Of a stretch of DNA of 42,515 nucleotides, positions 32,112 to 40,293 are shown piece by piece. The stretch spans positions 1 through 42,515 of the forward strand of contig NZ_BMRP01000052.1 in the NCBI RefSeq assembly GCF_014648695.1, in the 5' to 3' direction. The position numbers were made by a program, and so were the translations under genes. The notes beneath the pieces were generated by a model. That model was not told where the DNA came from. It saw only the letters and a list, made by a program, of their open reading frames with translations, and did not search any database. The first letter of the stretch is position 1, and every line of letters starts with the position of its first letter. Source of the DNA: Streptomyces albospinus (GTDB lineage: Bacteria; Actinomycetota; Actinomycetes; Streptomycetales; Streptomycetaceae).

Positions 32112-32436
32112 CTACTGGAACAACTCCTGGCTGATTCCAGCCCACTCCGCCGGCGGCGCAACCGGAGCCGCGGTCTCTGCAGCGTGGTCCAGAGGGATCG
32201 TGTCGATCGTCGCCTTCGTCACGCGTTCGGTGCCGCTGAGGATGGCGTCGAACGCGGCTCCTCGGATCGCGTGGGACAGGGACCCCGATCATGCCGTCGG
32301 TCCGTTTGCGGAGGTAGCGGTCGAGTTCGACCAGACTGCCGGGTGGGTGATCGTGCAGCAGGAGTGTGTTCTCCAGGGTCGCGACCAGCCCTTTCCACTC
32401 GGGGCCGTAAGAAAATGGGCGGGTGGGGACGAGCGC
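32112..32436 (-). pseudogene. frameshifted C-terminus of a TniB-like transposition ATPase
   Basis: The minus strand reads VPTRPFSYGPEWKGLVATLE, then PGSLVELDRYLRKRTDGMIG, and after a one-base shift at the CCCC run 32283-32286 continues SLSHAIRGAAFDAILSGTER, ending LFQ-stop at 32112-32114. This matches the C-terminal part of TniB/TnsC-type AAA+ ATPases that activate Tn552/Tn5053-like transposases. The Walker motifs lie upstream and are missing. The single extra G and the lost N-terminus show it is a relic. Confidence 0.6.
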
Positions 32437-32510
32437 TCCCGGGTCGGTCAGCGGCCCGCCCCGGGATGGCTGAAAGCGCAGCGGAGGGGCAGGGAACGCG
32501 GTCGGGTGCG

Positions 32511-33584
32511 TCACCGGGTTTCGGCGGGGAGGAATTCCGCTTCGAGTACTTTGAAGAAGGCGGCGATCGGGTTGACCCAGTCGCCGTTCACGTTGCAGAC
32601 GACCAGGCGCTTGCCGTCACGGGTGCCCATCACGTAGGTCCAGGAGCCGTTGAGTGCGCCACCGCCGCCGAAGACGGTGACGCCGTTGGGCAAGGTCTGC
32701 TCGAAGGTGCCCATGCCGTACCTGGTGTCGGGGATCCAGCCCGCGCCTTCGGTCGAGACGGTGGCCCACATCTCGGCCTGCAGGGCGGGCGAGAAGAGTT
32801 CGCCGCCGAGCAGGGCGGTGAAGAAGCGGCCGAGGTCGCCGGTGGTGGAGACGATGCCGCCGGCGGCCCAGCCCAGCGACGAGTCCCATTCGGTCACGTC
32901 GTAGACCTTGGCGTCGGGGTCACCGGCCGGCAGCTTCGTGTACAGCCGGGGGTGTGGCCCGCTGATGGTGGTCTGGGTGCCGGGAAGGTAGGTCCCCGTC
33001 AGGCCGAGCGGGTGGAGGATCAGCCGGGAGAGTTCCTCGGCGAAGCTGCAGCCGCTGGCCCGCTCGATGATCAGGCCGAGGAGCATGTAGTTGGCGTTGG
33101 AGTAGCGGAAGGCGGTGCCCGGCGCGAAGTAGGGCGGGTACTTCATGGCGATCTGTATCAGCTGCTCGGGGGTCCACTTGTCGAAGCGGTGGGTGAGGTA
33201 CCCGGTGGTGACGTAGCGGTCCATCATGTCCGGGTCGTCGAAGGCGTAGTTGACGATGCCGCTGGTCTGCTGCAGCAGGTGCCTGACGGTGATGACGCTG
33301 CCGTCGTTGCCGTTTCCCTGGACCAGACCGGGCAGCCACAGTTCCACGGTGTCGTCCAGACGCAGCCGGTGCTCGTCCACGAGCTTGAGGGCCACGGTGG
33401 CGGTGAACGCCTTGGTGAGGCTGCCGATGGGGAACTGCTCGCCCTGGGTGCGTGCGCGCCCGGTCTCGATGTCGGCCACCCCGGCCGTGCCGAACCAGCT
33501 CCGGTCGCCGTCGCGGACCTCGGCAACGATGCCGGGCAGGCCCTCGGCCACTACCTGCTCAAGAGCGTCCTGGATCTTGTTCAT
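32511..33584 (-). CDS. serine beta-lactamase-like hydrolase (class C/PBP4* type)
   Basis: This 357-residue protein belongs to the beta-lactamase/D-Ala-D-Ala carboxypeptidase superfamily. Ser55-x-x-Lys58 (GSLTKAF) and Tyr161-Ser-Asn163 (RYSNANY) are intact. The third motif is FGGGGAL in place of the usual HxG/KTG, common in esterase-like members. No signal peptide is visible with the start ATG 33582-33584, so it is probably cytosolic and acts as an esterase or peptidase rather than in wall synthesis. It is divergent from the MarR-type regulator across an A/T-rich control region. Confidence 0.87.
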   Translation of the reverse strand: MNKIQDALEQVVAEGLPGIVAEVRDGDRSWFGTAGVADIETGRARTQGEQFPIGSLTKAFTATVALKLVDEHRLRLDDTVELWLPGLVQGNGNDGSVITVRHLLQQTSGIVNYAFDDPDMMDRYVTTGYLTHRFDKWTPEQLIQIAMKYPPYFAPGTAFRYSNANYMLLGLIIERASGCSFAEELSRLILHPLGLTGTYLPGTQTTISGPHPRLYTKLPAGDPDAKVYDVTEWDSSLGWAAGGIVSTTGDLGRFFTALLGGELFSPALQAEMWATVSTEGAGWIPDTRYGMGTFEQTLPNGVTVFGGGGALNGSWTYVMGTRDGKRLVVCNVNGDWVNPIAAFFKVLEAEFLPAETR

Positions 33585-33729
33585 GACGTCGTTCCTCTCG
33601 GGTTCGCGAGGCGGTGTCGGCCGCGCCGCAATCGGTGTTCGGTACGCACTGAAAGCTATGTTGCGTTCGATATTCAGTCAAGCAATACATCGGCGAAGTT
33701 TCGTATTTGCCAAGGTAGATGGCTCGCAA

Positions 33730-33784
33730 TCATTGCAATGACCTTGATGTTGAATGCACCGCAGTTTCTCGCTTGTTGCAATGA
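33730..33784. promoter_or_regulatory. phased TTGCAATGA repeats in the divergent control region
   Basis: TCATTGCAATGA (33730-33741) is a perfect 12-bp palindrome. Its half TTGCAATGA recurs at 33776-33784, 43 bp on, about four helical turns, so both lie on one face of the DNA. The region 33640-33800 is far poorer in G/C than its surroundings. These are good candidate operators for the regulator starting at 33850. Confidence 0.55.
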
Positions 33785-33849
33785 GATGGATATGAACGCA
33801 CACTGATCGACGGACGGGACCTAGATGGACCGAGACGGGGAGAACGCCG

Positions 33850-34632
33850 ATGCCAGGAGGCAGGCTCAGCCACCAGGAACGCCGAAGCATCGCGGAGGGA
33901 CTGGCCGAAGGGCTCGCCTACGCCGAGATCGCCAGGAGCCTGGACCGGCCGACCTCGACCGTCACCAGGGAGGTCACCCGCAACGGCGGACCCACCGCCT
34001 ACCGGGCGGACCAAGCGCACCGGGCCACCGAGCGGCGCGCCCGCCGCCGCACACCCACCCCGACACAGGCGCCGCCGGCCGAGACCGACGCCTACGGACG
34101 CGACCCGGAGGTGGTGCGCGACTTCGAGGAACAGTTCACCGCACTGTTCGTCCAGACGGGACTGCCGAAGATGGCAGCCAGAGTGCTCGGCTGCCTGTAC
34201 GCCGCTGACACCGGCAGCCGCACCGCGGCAGAACTGGTGCAGCGCCTCCGGGTCAGCCCCGCATCGATCTCCCTGGCCGTGCACTACCTGGAAGAGCAGG
34301 AACTCATCCGGCGCGAACGCGACCCCGGAAAGCGCCACGAACGCTACGTCATCGACGACGACGTCTGGTTCCGGGCCATGCTCGCCAGCGCCAACACCAA
34401 CGCGCTGCTCGCCGAGGCCGCCCACCAGGGCGCCCGGACACTCGGCGCCACCACACCCGCCGGCATGCGACTCGCCGACATGGGACGATTCCTCACCCAT
34501 GTCGGCCAAGACCTGGTCACATCGGCCGAGCACTGGCGAGAGGTCCTCTCGGCCGGGCCAGGCTCTGGAACCGCAGGCCGCCCCCGGCAAGCACAGGACC
34601 GGTGTCCCGGCCTCCGTGCGGCGCAGGAGTAG
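33850..34632 (+). CDS. MarR/GbsR-type regulator with an N-terminal IS30-like HTH
   Basis: This 260-residue two-part protein starts with LSHQERRSIAEGLAEGLAYAEIARSLDRPTSTVTREV (residues about 6-44 as a unit), the HTH_38 domain that IS30 transposases use to bind their ends. A Pro/Arg-rich linker follows (about 65-85), then a MarR/GbsR-like winged helix (about 95-190; TAAELVQRLRVSPASISLAVHYLE). Two DNA-binding modules in one chain suggest binding to two sites or to a composite operator. ATG 33850 has GGGGAG upstream. It is divergent from the beta-lactamase-like hydrolase, its probable target. Confidence 0.82.
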   Translation: MPGGRLSHQERRSIAEGLAEGLAYAEIARSLDRPTSTVTREVTRNGGPTAYRADQAHRATERRARRRTPTPTQAPPAETDAYGRDPEVVRDFEEQFTALFVQTGLPKMAARVLGCLYAADTGSRTAAELVQRLRVSPASISLAVHYLEEQELIRRERDPGKRHERYVIDDDVWFRAMLASANTNALLAEAAHQGARTLGATTPAGMRLADMGRFLTHVGQDLVTSAEHWREVLSAGPGSGTAGRPRQAQDRCPGLRAAQE

Positions 34633-35061
34633 TCCGCGCCGTGCCGCCGCTCACGCACACCGTCGTGCCAGTGCGGCCAGAACGGCTGAGAGCCGACCCC
34701 GATCACCGAGGGATCGAAACCCATCTCCAGCCGATACAGCCACCCGCCACCCCGGCACGATCACCCGCACGACCAGGTTCGCTGAGACAGAAGGCCAAAC
34801 GACTGGGTTCGCTATGACTTCGGGAGTCGCTGCCGCCGTCCTCGCGGGCTGAACGTAGCCTTCGCCTCCCATGCGGCCCCGGGCGCGGCGGTCCCGCCGG
34901 TGGCGCGTTCGGCCCGCCCCGACCCCGATGGGATGAACCAGGACGGCACCGCGTGGCCTCCCGCCCTGCGGTGCGGTTGTACGACGGACACCGTCCCGAC
35001 CGACCGGTCGATTCGGCGGGCGCACGAGCGCCCCGCCTTCCCGAGCCACAAGGGAGTCCGC
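34633..35061. other. interval without a supported gene
   Basis: About 430 bp with only short frames of mixed codon bias on both strands. No motif, terminal repeat or RNA structure was recognised. Confidence 0.4.
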
Positions 35062-35184
35062 GTGAACCACGCCCGCACCGCCGTCGCGACCGTCCTGGCC
35101 GCAGCCGCCTTCCTCGGCACCGTCGCCCTCGCCCCCGGCGCGGTCGCTGATGACGGCCGCGATAACGCCCCCCAGCACAGGTGA
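35062..35184 (+). CDS. very short secreted peptide or truncated exported protein
   Basis: GTG 35062 has GGGAG 5 nt upstream and opens a 40-residue frame. It is a classical signal peptide (VNHARTAVATVLAAAAFLG through APGAVA) followed by only 11 residues (DDGRDNAPQHR) before TGA. Streptomyces encodes many small secreted peptides with such heads. Equally, this may be the 5' remnant of a longer exported protein. Confidence 0.5.
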   Translation: MNHARTAVATVLAAAAFLGTVALAPGAVADDGRDNAPQHR

Positions 35185-35316
35185 CTCCCGAACTCGCGCA
35201 CATCGGGTATTCGCGCGAGCGTGCGACGGATCGGCGGAGTTCCCGAGGAGACGGCCCGGGTGGCGTCGGCTTGGTGGTGCTCCAGGGGAGGCTGGAGAGG
35301 GGCTCAGGAGGCTGGC

Positions 35317-36114
35317 ATGCGTATCCAGGACATCCGGATCGGCGAGACCTACCAGGTGAAGGTCCCCCAGCGACTGCCGCCGGACCCGCAGGTCCGGCGC
35401 CTGCGTACCCGTGCCGATGTCGCTGCCAACATGCAGCTGCACCTGCGCCGCGGGGACCGCTTCGACCTCACCGTCACCGAGATCGATCCCGACGGCGCCA
35501 CGGTCGACGGCTACGAGGCCACCACCACGAACAGGGTCACCCTGCGCCTCACCACCGAGCAGACCGAACTCCTGCAGCTCCCCGCCAGCCCCGAGTACGA
35601 GATCGACGGCCCTCCCCGCCACCGTCACCTACACCCTGTCTTCGCCCTGCTCGGCAGCGTCGCGGACGGGCTGACGGACACCTCCCGCGCTCATGGGCCT
35701 CCAACGTCCCTCCGGCTGGACACTGCATGCCGCGCGATCGTCGGCAAGGTCAGCTCCCGCTCTTTCTCGATGACGAGCCAGCCCTTACCAAGGAGGGACT
35801 GGAGGAGGGGGCGGACTTCGTCGCCCAGCTCGTCCGCCAGGTCGTCATCCGTGGGGGAGTGGCCGGTCCGAAGGAGGGCGGCCACATGGAAGACGAGTGC
35901 CTCCTCCTCCGTGGTGAGATCGGCACCCTCAAGGGGCACCTCGCCCCGCTGGTCGACCAGGCCAAAGAGCACGTCAACGAGCACCGGCCGGGAGACGGCG
36001 CCTGGCGCCAGGCCGTCGCCGGGGCTGAGTTCCAGCTCCGGGCCGGGCCCGGCAACGGCCTGGTCTCGGCAACGCACCGCCTCCAGGCCCTCGCCCGGTG
36101 ATAGGGCTCGTTGA
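35317..36114 (+). CDS. hypothetical protein, probably frameshifted after ~100 residues
   Basis: ATG 35317 has a strong AGGAGG site. The first ~100 residues (MRIQDIRIGETYQVKVPQ, later LRRGDRFDLTVTEIDPDGA and RVTLRLTTEQTELLQLPA) read as a small beta-rich soluble protein with good codon bias. After YEIDG (about 35614) the frame becomes Ser/Arg-rich and looks like read-through antisense of other frames. The +1 frame (LPATVTYTL, stop at 35674) continues more naturally, suggesting a one-base frameshift. Family unknown. Confidence 0.45.
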   Translation: MRIQDIRIGETYQVKVPQRLPPDPQVRRLRTRADVAANMQLHLRRGDRFDLTVTEIDPDGATVDGYEATTTNRVTLRLTTEQTELLQLPASPEYEIDGPPRHRHLHPVFALLGSVADGLTDTSRAHGPPTSLRLDTACRAIVGKVSSRSFSMTSQPLPRRDWRRGRTSSPSSSARSSSVGEWPVRRRAATWKTSASSSVVRSAPSRGTSPRWSTRPKSTSTSTGRETAPGARPSPGLSSSSGPGPATAWSRQRTASRPSPGDRAR

Positions 36115-36158
36115 AATTGGTTCAGGCAAGATTCTTGTGGAGGGTGACAGAGCGTCAA
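35691..36158 (-). CDS. possible antisense winged-helix-like frame
   Basis: A minus-strand frame contains LTTEEEALVFHVAALLRTGH and DELGDEVRPLLQSLLGKGWL with VIEKERELTLP, a pattern like a winged helix. Third-position G/C is high near 35691-35870. No clear start or ribosome site was found, and it lies antisense to the better supported gene at 35886-36101. Only one of the two is likely to be real. Confidence 0.25.
   Translation of the reverse strand: MTLCHPPQESCLNQFQRALSPGEGLEAVRCRDQAVAGPGPELELSPGDGLAPGAVSRPVLVDVLFGLVDQRGEVPLEGADLTTEEEALVFHVAALLRTGHSPTDDDLADELGDEVRPLLQSLLGKGWLVIEKERELTLPTIARHAVSSRRDVGGP
35886..36101 (+). CDS. small hypothetical helical protein
   Basis: ATG 35886 has a strong site (AAGGAGG, 8 nt spacing) and opens a 71-residue frame with over 90% G/C at third positions. 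The product is helical and soluble (MEDECLLLRGEIGTLKGHL, then PGDGAWRQAVAGAEFQLRAG). I believe similar short proteins occur in other Streptomyces but cannot name a function. Confidence 0.5.
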   Translation: MEDECLLLRGEIGTLKGHLAPLVDQAKEHVNEHRPGDGAWRQAVAGAEFQLRAGPGNGLVSATHRLQALAR

Positions 36159-36177
36159 CTACCTGGCATCGTCACCT

Positions 36178-36648
36178 ATGTGTGACGGACTCTTGGACAT
36201 CGTGTTTCCGCACCTGAAGACGGTGCTGGTGGAGCATGTGTGCGTGGAGGGTGGCACGGTGCATGTCACCCCGCGCACTCCGGACAACCGCGCCGTGGAC
36301 TGCCCCAGCTGCGGCGTGGCCGCGCACCGTGTCCACGGACGCTATCAGCGGCACCTCGCTGATACCGCTGTCGCCGGTCGGCCGGTGGTCATCGACTTAT
36401 TGGTGCGCCGTCTCATCTGCGATCATGCAACATGCCCGCGCCGCACGTTCGTTGAGCAGGTCGAGGGCCTGACCATCCGCTACGGGCGGAGGACCCCGCT
36501 GTTGCACCACCTGTTGCTGGCCCTCGCGCTGGCTCTGGCCGGCCGGGCCGGAGCCCGGATGGCGGCAGTGCTCGCGGCGGCCGTCAGCCGGGTGACGCTG
36601 ATCAGCATGCTGATGGCCCTGCCCGACCCTCCCGCCACGAGGCCGTAG
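36178..36648 (+). pseudogene. N-terminal fragment of an ISL3-family transposase
   Basis: The 156 residues match the front of ISL3 transposases: a zinc-finger-like domain with Cys42/Cys45 (CPSC) and Cys81/Cys86 (CDHATC), then a helical HTH region ending MALPDPPATRP. Intact members run to 400-550 residues with a DDE domain that begins soon after this point. Here a TAG follows and the catalytic part is absent. A possible left end lies near 36107-36130 (GGGCTCGTTGAAATTGG). Confidence 0.72.
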
Positions 36649-36870
36649 AAGATACCCGACGTCACTTATCACTCTCCAAGCGTGCGTGGCGGTTGATGGT
36701 TGCGTTGTTCTGTGCCTGTCATGATCGCAGCAGGTGCCGGTACAGGCAGGCTTGGGGGTTCGCCCTGCCTGGGCGGGCTCAGGTGGCGGACGTTGGGGGC
36801 CCGGTGTGAGAGGGCCCTTCTCCGGTGTGGCATGCCGCAGCTCGCGCAAAAACCGGACCACCGGTATGCA

Positions 36871-36942
36871 TAGCGTTAAGGAGGCGCTAACGTCCCTCTT
36901 GGTGTGCCGGGAAGTCTGGTCGGCGATGCAGGCAGTCATGCC
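36871..36942 (+). ncRNA. candidate structured leader RNA upstream of the APC transporter
   Basis: This leader contains mutually exclusive stems TAGCG/CGCTA (36871-36875, 36885-36889) and CGTTA/TAACG (36874-36878, 36888-36892) around an AGGAGG. A second hairpin, GCCGGGAAGTCTGGTCGGC (36906-36924), and a third, GGCA/TGCC (36931-36942), follow. The GCCGGGAAGTCTGGT phrase resembles what I remember of the nhaA-I (Li+ riboswitch) class. The RNA ends 26 bp before the ATG of an ion-transporter-like gene. The family call is tentative; the stems are visible. Confidence 0.4.
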
Positions 36943-36968
36943 CTTCGTGGACCAGGAGAACCGTCCTG

Positions 36969-38351
36969 ATGGAGATCACCCGCCGTACCGGCACCGCGGC
37001 CCGTCTGCTGCACGCCCGACCGGTCTTGCTTGTCGCCTTCGCGTTCGCGGTGATGGCCGACCCGGTCTCCTCCGTCGCCTACGCCATCGAAGCCGCCTTG
37101 CGGGCCCTGCACGGCGACCTCGCCCTGCTACTGCCGACCATGACCCTGGTGGTCGGCCTGATCGCGCTGGTCATCGTCAACTACCACCAGCTCGTCGCCC
37201 GATACCCCGGCGGAGGCGGGGCAGCTGCCGCCGCCGGGGAGGCGTTCGGCGAAGCCTGGGCCTTCCTCCCGATCGGCGCCCTGATCGTCGACTTCGTGCT
37301 GACCATCGCCATCAGCTCCGCCGCCGGAGCCTCCGCGATCATCGCCTACCTCCCGGCCGCCGCCCCCTGGCGGATCCCACTCGCCCTCGGCCTGACCATC
37401 GCCGTGGCCGCGCTGACCTGGTTCGGACACATCGGCCGAGCCGTCTTCGCGCTCATGACCCTCGCTTTCATCGTCATCACCACAGTCGTGCTGGTCGGCG
37501 GCATCAGAGCACCCGTCCACCCCACCGGCACCATCACCCACAGTGCCGGACACGTCGCCCCCCTCGCCGTCGCTCTTGCCTTTCCCGTCGCCATGGCCCT
37601 GGCCACCGGCGTCGAGGCACCCTCTTCCGCCATCGCCCAGCTCGGCCAGCTTGACGACGCCGGACGACGCCGCTTCGGCCGCATCACCCTGTGGCTGACC
37701 CTCCTGATCGTCGGCACCATCACCCTGGGCCTGACCTCCGAAGCAGTCCACCTGCGCATCGGCATCCCCGCCGCCGACAGCACACAGATCTCCGACCTCG
37801 CCCAGCAGGCCGCACCTGGTGCCCTGCACGCCCTCTTCCAGCTGGTCACCGCACTGCTGCTGCTCTCCGCCGCCTCGTCCTCGTTCCAAGCAGGACCCGG
37901 CCTGCTCAAGGCCCTCGCCCGTCGGCACGGGGAACAGGGCGACATGGGGGTCCTGCCCGCGCTGTGGGGGACGACCAACCGCCACCACACCCCGTACTGG
38001 GGCGTGGTCCTCTTCCTGGCCGTCTCCGGAGCCGTCATCACGGCGGCCGGGGGACAGGACCAGCGTCTCGTGCTCTTCTACGCGGTGTCGGTGTTCATGT
38101 CCTTCCTCGCCGGCCTCGTCGCCATGGCCCGCTTCTCCGCCCGCGAGAGGCAGCCCGGCCACATGGTCCTGAACGTCATAGGCGCACTCGCGGTCGGCTT
38201 CACCCTCGCGGTCAACCTCGCCCGAGGGGAGCCCATCGCCTCGCTGGCAGCCGCGCTTCTCATCGCCGGGCTGCTCTACCGCCTGTGGGTGAAGGCGGGA
38301 CGCCCGCGCGGCGTACGGGACGTCGCCGCCGAGGCGGAACACATCGAGTGA
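36969..38351 (+). CDS. APC/KUP-like transporter (KimA-type or amino acid permease)
   Basis: This 460-residue protein has about twelve membrane helices. The first helix region FAVMADPVSSVAYAIEAALR (about residues 26-45) resembles the KimA-type branch of APC transporters that import K+, but the general APC fold also fits amino-acid permeases. VEAPSSAIAQLGQLDD (about 217-232) lies in a conserved cytosolic loop. The start ATG 36969 has AGGAG 12 bp upstream. It is preceded by a possible structured leader and faces the convergent phosphatase/ClC genes, so an ion-balance role is plausible but unproven. Confidence 0.82.
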   Translation: MEITRRTGTAARLLHARPVLLVAFAFAVMADPVSSVAYAIEAALRALHGDLALLLPTMTLVVGLIALVIVNYHQLVARYPGGGGAAAAAGEAFGEAWAFLPIGALIVDFVLTIAISSAAGASAIIAYLPAAAPWRIPLALGLTIAVAALTWFGHIGRAVFALMTLAFIVITTVVLVGGIRAPVHPTGTITHSAGHVAPLAVALAFPVAMALATGVEAPSSAIAQLGQLDDAGRRRFGRITLWLTLLIVGTITLGLTSEAVHLRIGIPAADSTQISDLAQQAAPGALHALFQLVTALLLLSAASSSFQAGPGLLKALARRHGEQGDMGVLPALWGTTNRHHTPYWGVVLFLAVSGAVITAAGGQDQRLVLFYAVSVFMSFLAGLVAMARFSARERQPGHMVLNVIGALAVGFTLAVNLARGEPIASLAAALLIAGLLYRLWVKAGRPRGVRDVAAEAEHIE

Positions 38352-38462
38352 CTGCCCGTGCGGCCGACGCTTGTAGAGCCTGACCCGATCGGCATCGGCT
38401 ATCGCCGCGGTCAACGGGTTGGTCACCGCGGCGAGAGCGGGCAGCCACCCGTGCCGTCGCGG

Positions 38463-38645
38463 TCATCCGGGCGGGTCAGGACGACCGCGGCGGGCGCTCC
38501 GTTGTCGTTTCTTGGCCAGGAGAGCCGAGGCGGTGATCACGATGGCGAGGCCGGTGAGCACGCCGTACAGCAGTGGCCCCGGCCGGGTGATGCCGGATGG
38601 GGCATCAGGCGTCTCCTCGGTCGGTGGTCGTGTCCAGCGCATCAC
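38463..38645 (-). CDS. small single-pass membrane protein
   Basis: This 60-residue product has one hydrophobic helix (PLLYGVLTGLAIVITASALL, about residues 24-43), followed by a basic Lys/Arg tail. The start is GTG 38643-38645, 16 bp after the stop of the GAF-phosphatase gene, so it is probably the last gene of that unit. It may be an anchor or regulator of its neighbours; this is inference. Confidence 0.5.
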   Translation of the reverse strand: MMRWTRPPTEETPDAPSGITRPGPLLYGVLTGLAIVITASALLAKKRQRSARRGRPDPPG

Positions 38646-38661
38646 GCAGGCTCACGGCCCG

Positions 38662-40284
38662 TCAGGACGGCGGGGAGCGCAATACCCCTTCAGGGGGTTG
38701 AGGGTGCCATTCGAAGAGCAGGATGGTGGCGTCGTCCTGCGGGCCGTTGTGCTGGTAGTCGAGTATGGCGTGGATGAGCAGGCGCAGCGCCTCGGGCGGG
38801 CGCTGTTCGGCGGCGGAGGCGCGGATGATGAAGTCCGTGAACCGGTCGAGGCCGAACTCGACGCCGTTCTCGTCGCGCGCGTCGACCACACCGTTGGTGT
38901 AGAGCAGGACGCGGTCGCCCGGTTCGAGTGTGGTCTCGTGGACCTGCCGGGCGTCTGGGGCGAGTTCGAGGTGCAGGCCGATCGGCGGCTGCGGGGGGCT
39001 GTCCAGCGCCCCGTCGAGCACGCGCATGGCACGGATCAGCAGCGGTGGTGGGTGGCCGCAGTTGATCCAGTGCAACTCCCCGGTGTCGGTGTCGAGTCGG
39101 CACACCACACCGGTGCAGAAGTGGTCGGGCAGCCACTGGGCGAGTGCGCGGTCGACGGAGCCGACGAGGTCGGGCAGGTCGGCGCCGCTGCGGCGGGCGT
39201 TCCGTGCGCTGGCCATGGCCACCGAGGTGGTCAGACCGGAGGCCAGATCGTGGCCCATGCCGTCGAGGATCATGGTGTGCAGCACGTGCTTGACCACCGC
39301 GTGGTCGAAGGCGTCGCCGCCGACGTCGTACGCCGGCTCCAGCACCGCGGTCGAGACGCACTGCTTGCTGCCGATGGTGCGGGGAGGCAGGAAGGCCCTC
39401 AGTATCTCGGCGGGCAGCCGCATGGTCGCGGTGCGGGGGCGAGCGGCGATCCAGTCGCTGTAGGCGTGCTTGGAGGTGACGACCATCGCGAGCAGGTCGG
39501 CCAGCATCCGGCTGCGGCGCATCCGCGTCCCGTCCAGTGTGGTGGTCCGCACCGCCAGTACCCCCAGCCGCTCCGCACCGTCGACCAGCGGCACCCACAC
39601 GACCAGGGCGTCGCCGTCGTCCGTCACCCGCGGGGAGACTGTGCGGTACGCCCAGCCGGCCTGCGAGGCGTCCACCGGCAGCGGTTGTAGGGACTCGTCG
39701 AGCGGGACGAGCAGCCATTGCTGCAGGTCGACGAGGTAGATCAGCGCTGTGTTCAGGCCGAGGGCCGCGGCGCACCGGTTCGCCAGTGCGGGCAAATCCA
39801 CCGGGAGGACGATCTGCGCCTCGGTGATCAGCTCTCCCAGCAGACGCTCGTCCACGGCGGCGCCGGGATCGGCTGGCGCCCGCGATGGGTCCGGCACCGG
39901 GATCACCCCTTCCGCACCCAGTCTCACACCGATCCCGGCGCCTCTCCCCTCAGCGGCGCGCGCCGAGCTGGGCCCGGGAGCGGTGAGCAGCACCGCCTGC
40001 AGCTCCAGCCTGTTCCGGTCGGGCGCCGGAACGGTCGTTGGTGCGGGCTTACGAAGGCCGCCGCGGTGTCGGCACGGGCGCGGGGTCGGCGGCGAGGCCG
40101 GGCGGAGCGGAGGCGAGCGCCCGGTGGACATCGTGAGGGCGACCGGCCCTTCCTCCGTCAGCTCCACGACGACCTGCGCGGACGAGCCCTGTCCGGGGTT
40201 GAGGAAGCCAATGTTGAGGGTGTGTTCCTGCGGCGCGTGCTGGGGGCCGTCCTCGTTGCCGGTGTCCGCACGTGGCACGGACAC
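38662..40284 (-). CDS. GAF-domain SpoIIE/PP2C-type phosphatase
   Basis: This 540-residue protein has a low-complexity N-terminal region (about 1-140), a GAF sensor domain (about 145-285; ALIYLVDLQQWLLVPLDES) and a PPM phosphatase domain (about 300-535) with VGGDAFDH, LDGMGHDLASGL, CGHPPPLLI and DDATILLF. The usual YTDG metal ligand is YTNG here (LLYTNGVVDARD), an Asp-to-Asn change that may weaken catalysis. The start GTG 40282-40284 lacks a strong site; ATG 40131 is an alternative. It begins 10 bp after the ClC-chimera stop, so the genes are probably co-transcribed. Confidence 0.85.
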   Translation of the reverse strand: MSVPRADTGNEDGPQHAPQEHTLNIGFLNPGQGSSAQVVVELTEEGPVALTMSTGRSPPLRPASPPTPRPCRHRGGLRKPAPTTVPAPDRNRLELQAVLLTAPGPSSARAAEGRGAGIGVRLGAEGVIPVPDPSRAPADPGAAVDERLLGELITEAQIVLPVDLPALANRCAAALGLNTALIYLVDLQQWLLVPLDESLQPLPVDASQAGWAYRTVSPRVTDDGDALVVWVPLVDGAERLGVLAVRTTTLDGTRMRRSRMLADLLAMVVTSKHAYSDWIAARPRTATMRLPAEILRAFLPPRTIGSKQCVSTAVLEPAYDVGGDAFDHAVVKHVLHTMILDGMGHDLASGLTTSVAMASARNARRSGADLPDLVGSVDRALAQWLPDHFCTGVVCRLDTDTGELHWINCGHPPPLLIRAMRVLDGALDSPPQPPIGLHLELAPDARQVHETTLEPGDRVLLYTNGVVDARDENGVEFGLDRFTDFIIRASAAEQRPPEALRLLIHAILDYQHNGPQDDATILLFEWHPQPPEGVLRSPPS

Positions 40285-40293
40285 CGGCAGGGC

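Noticed and set aside
36397..36939. Minus-strand frame of 180 codons across the ISL3 fragment
   Set aside because: Antisense to the transposase fragment; low-complexity, no known domain.
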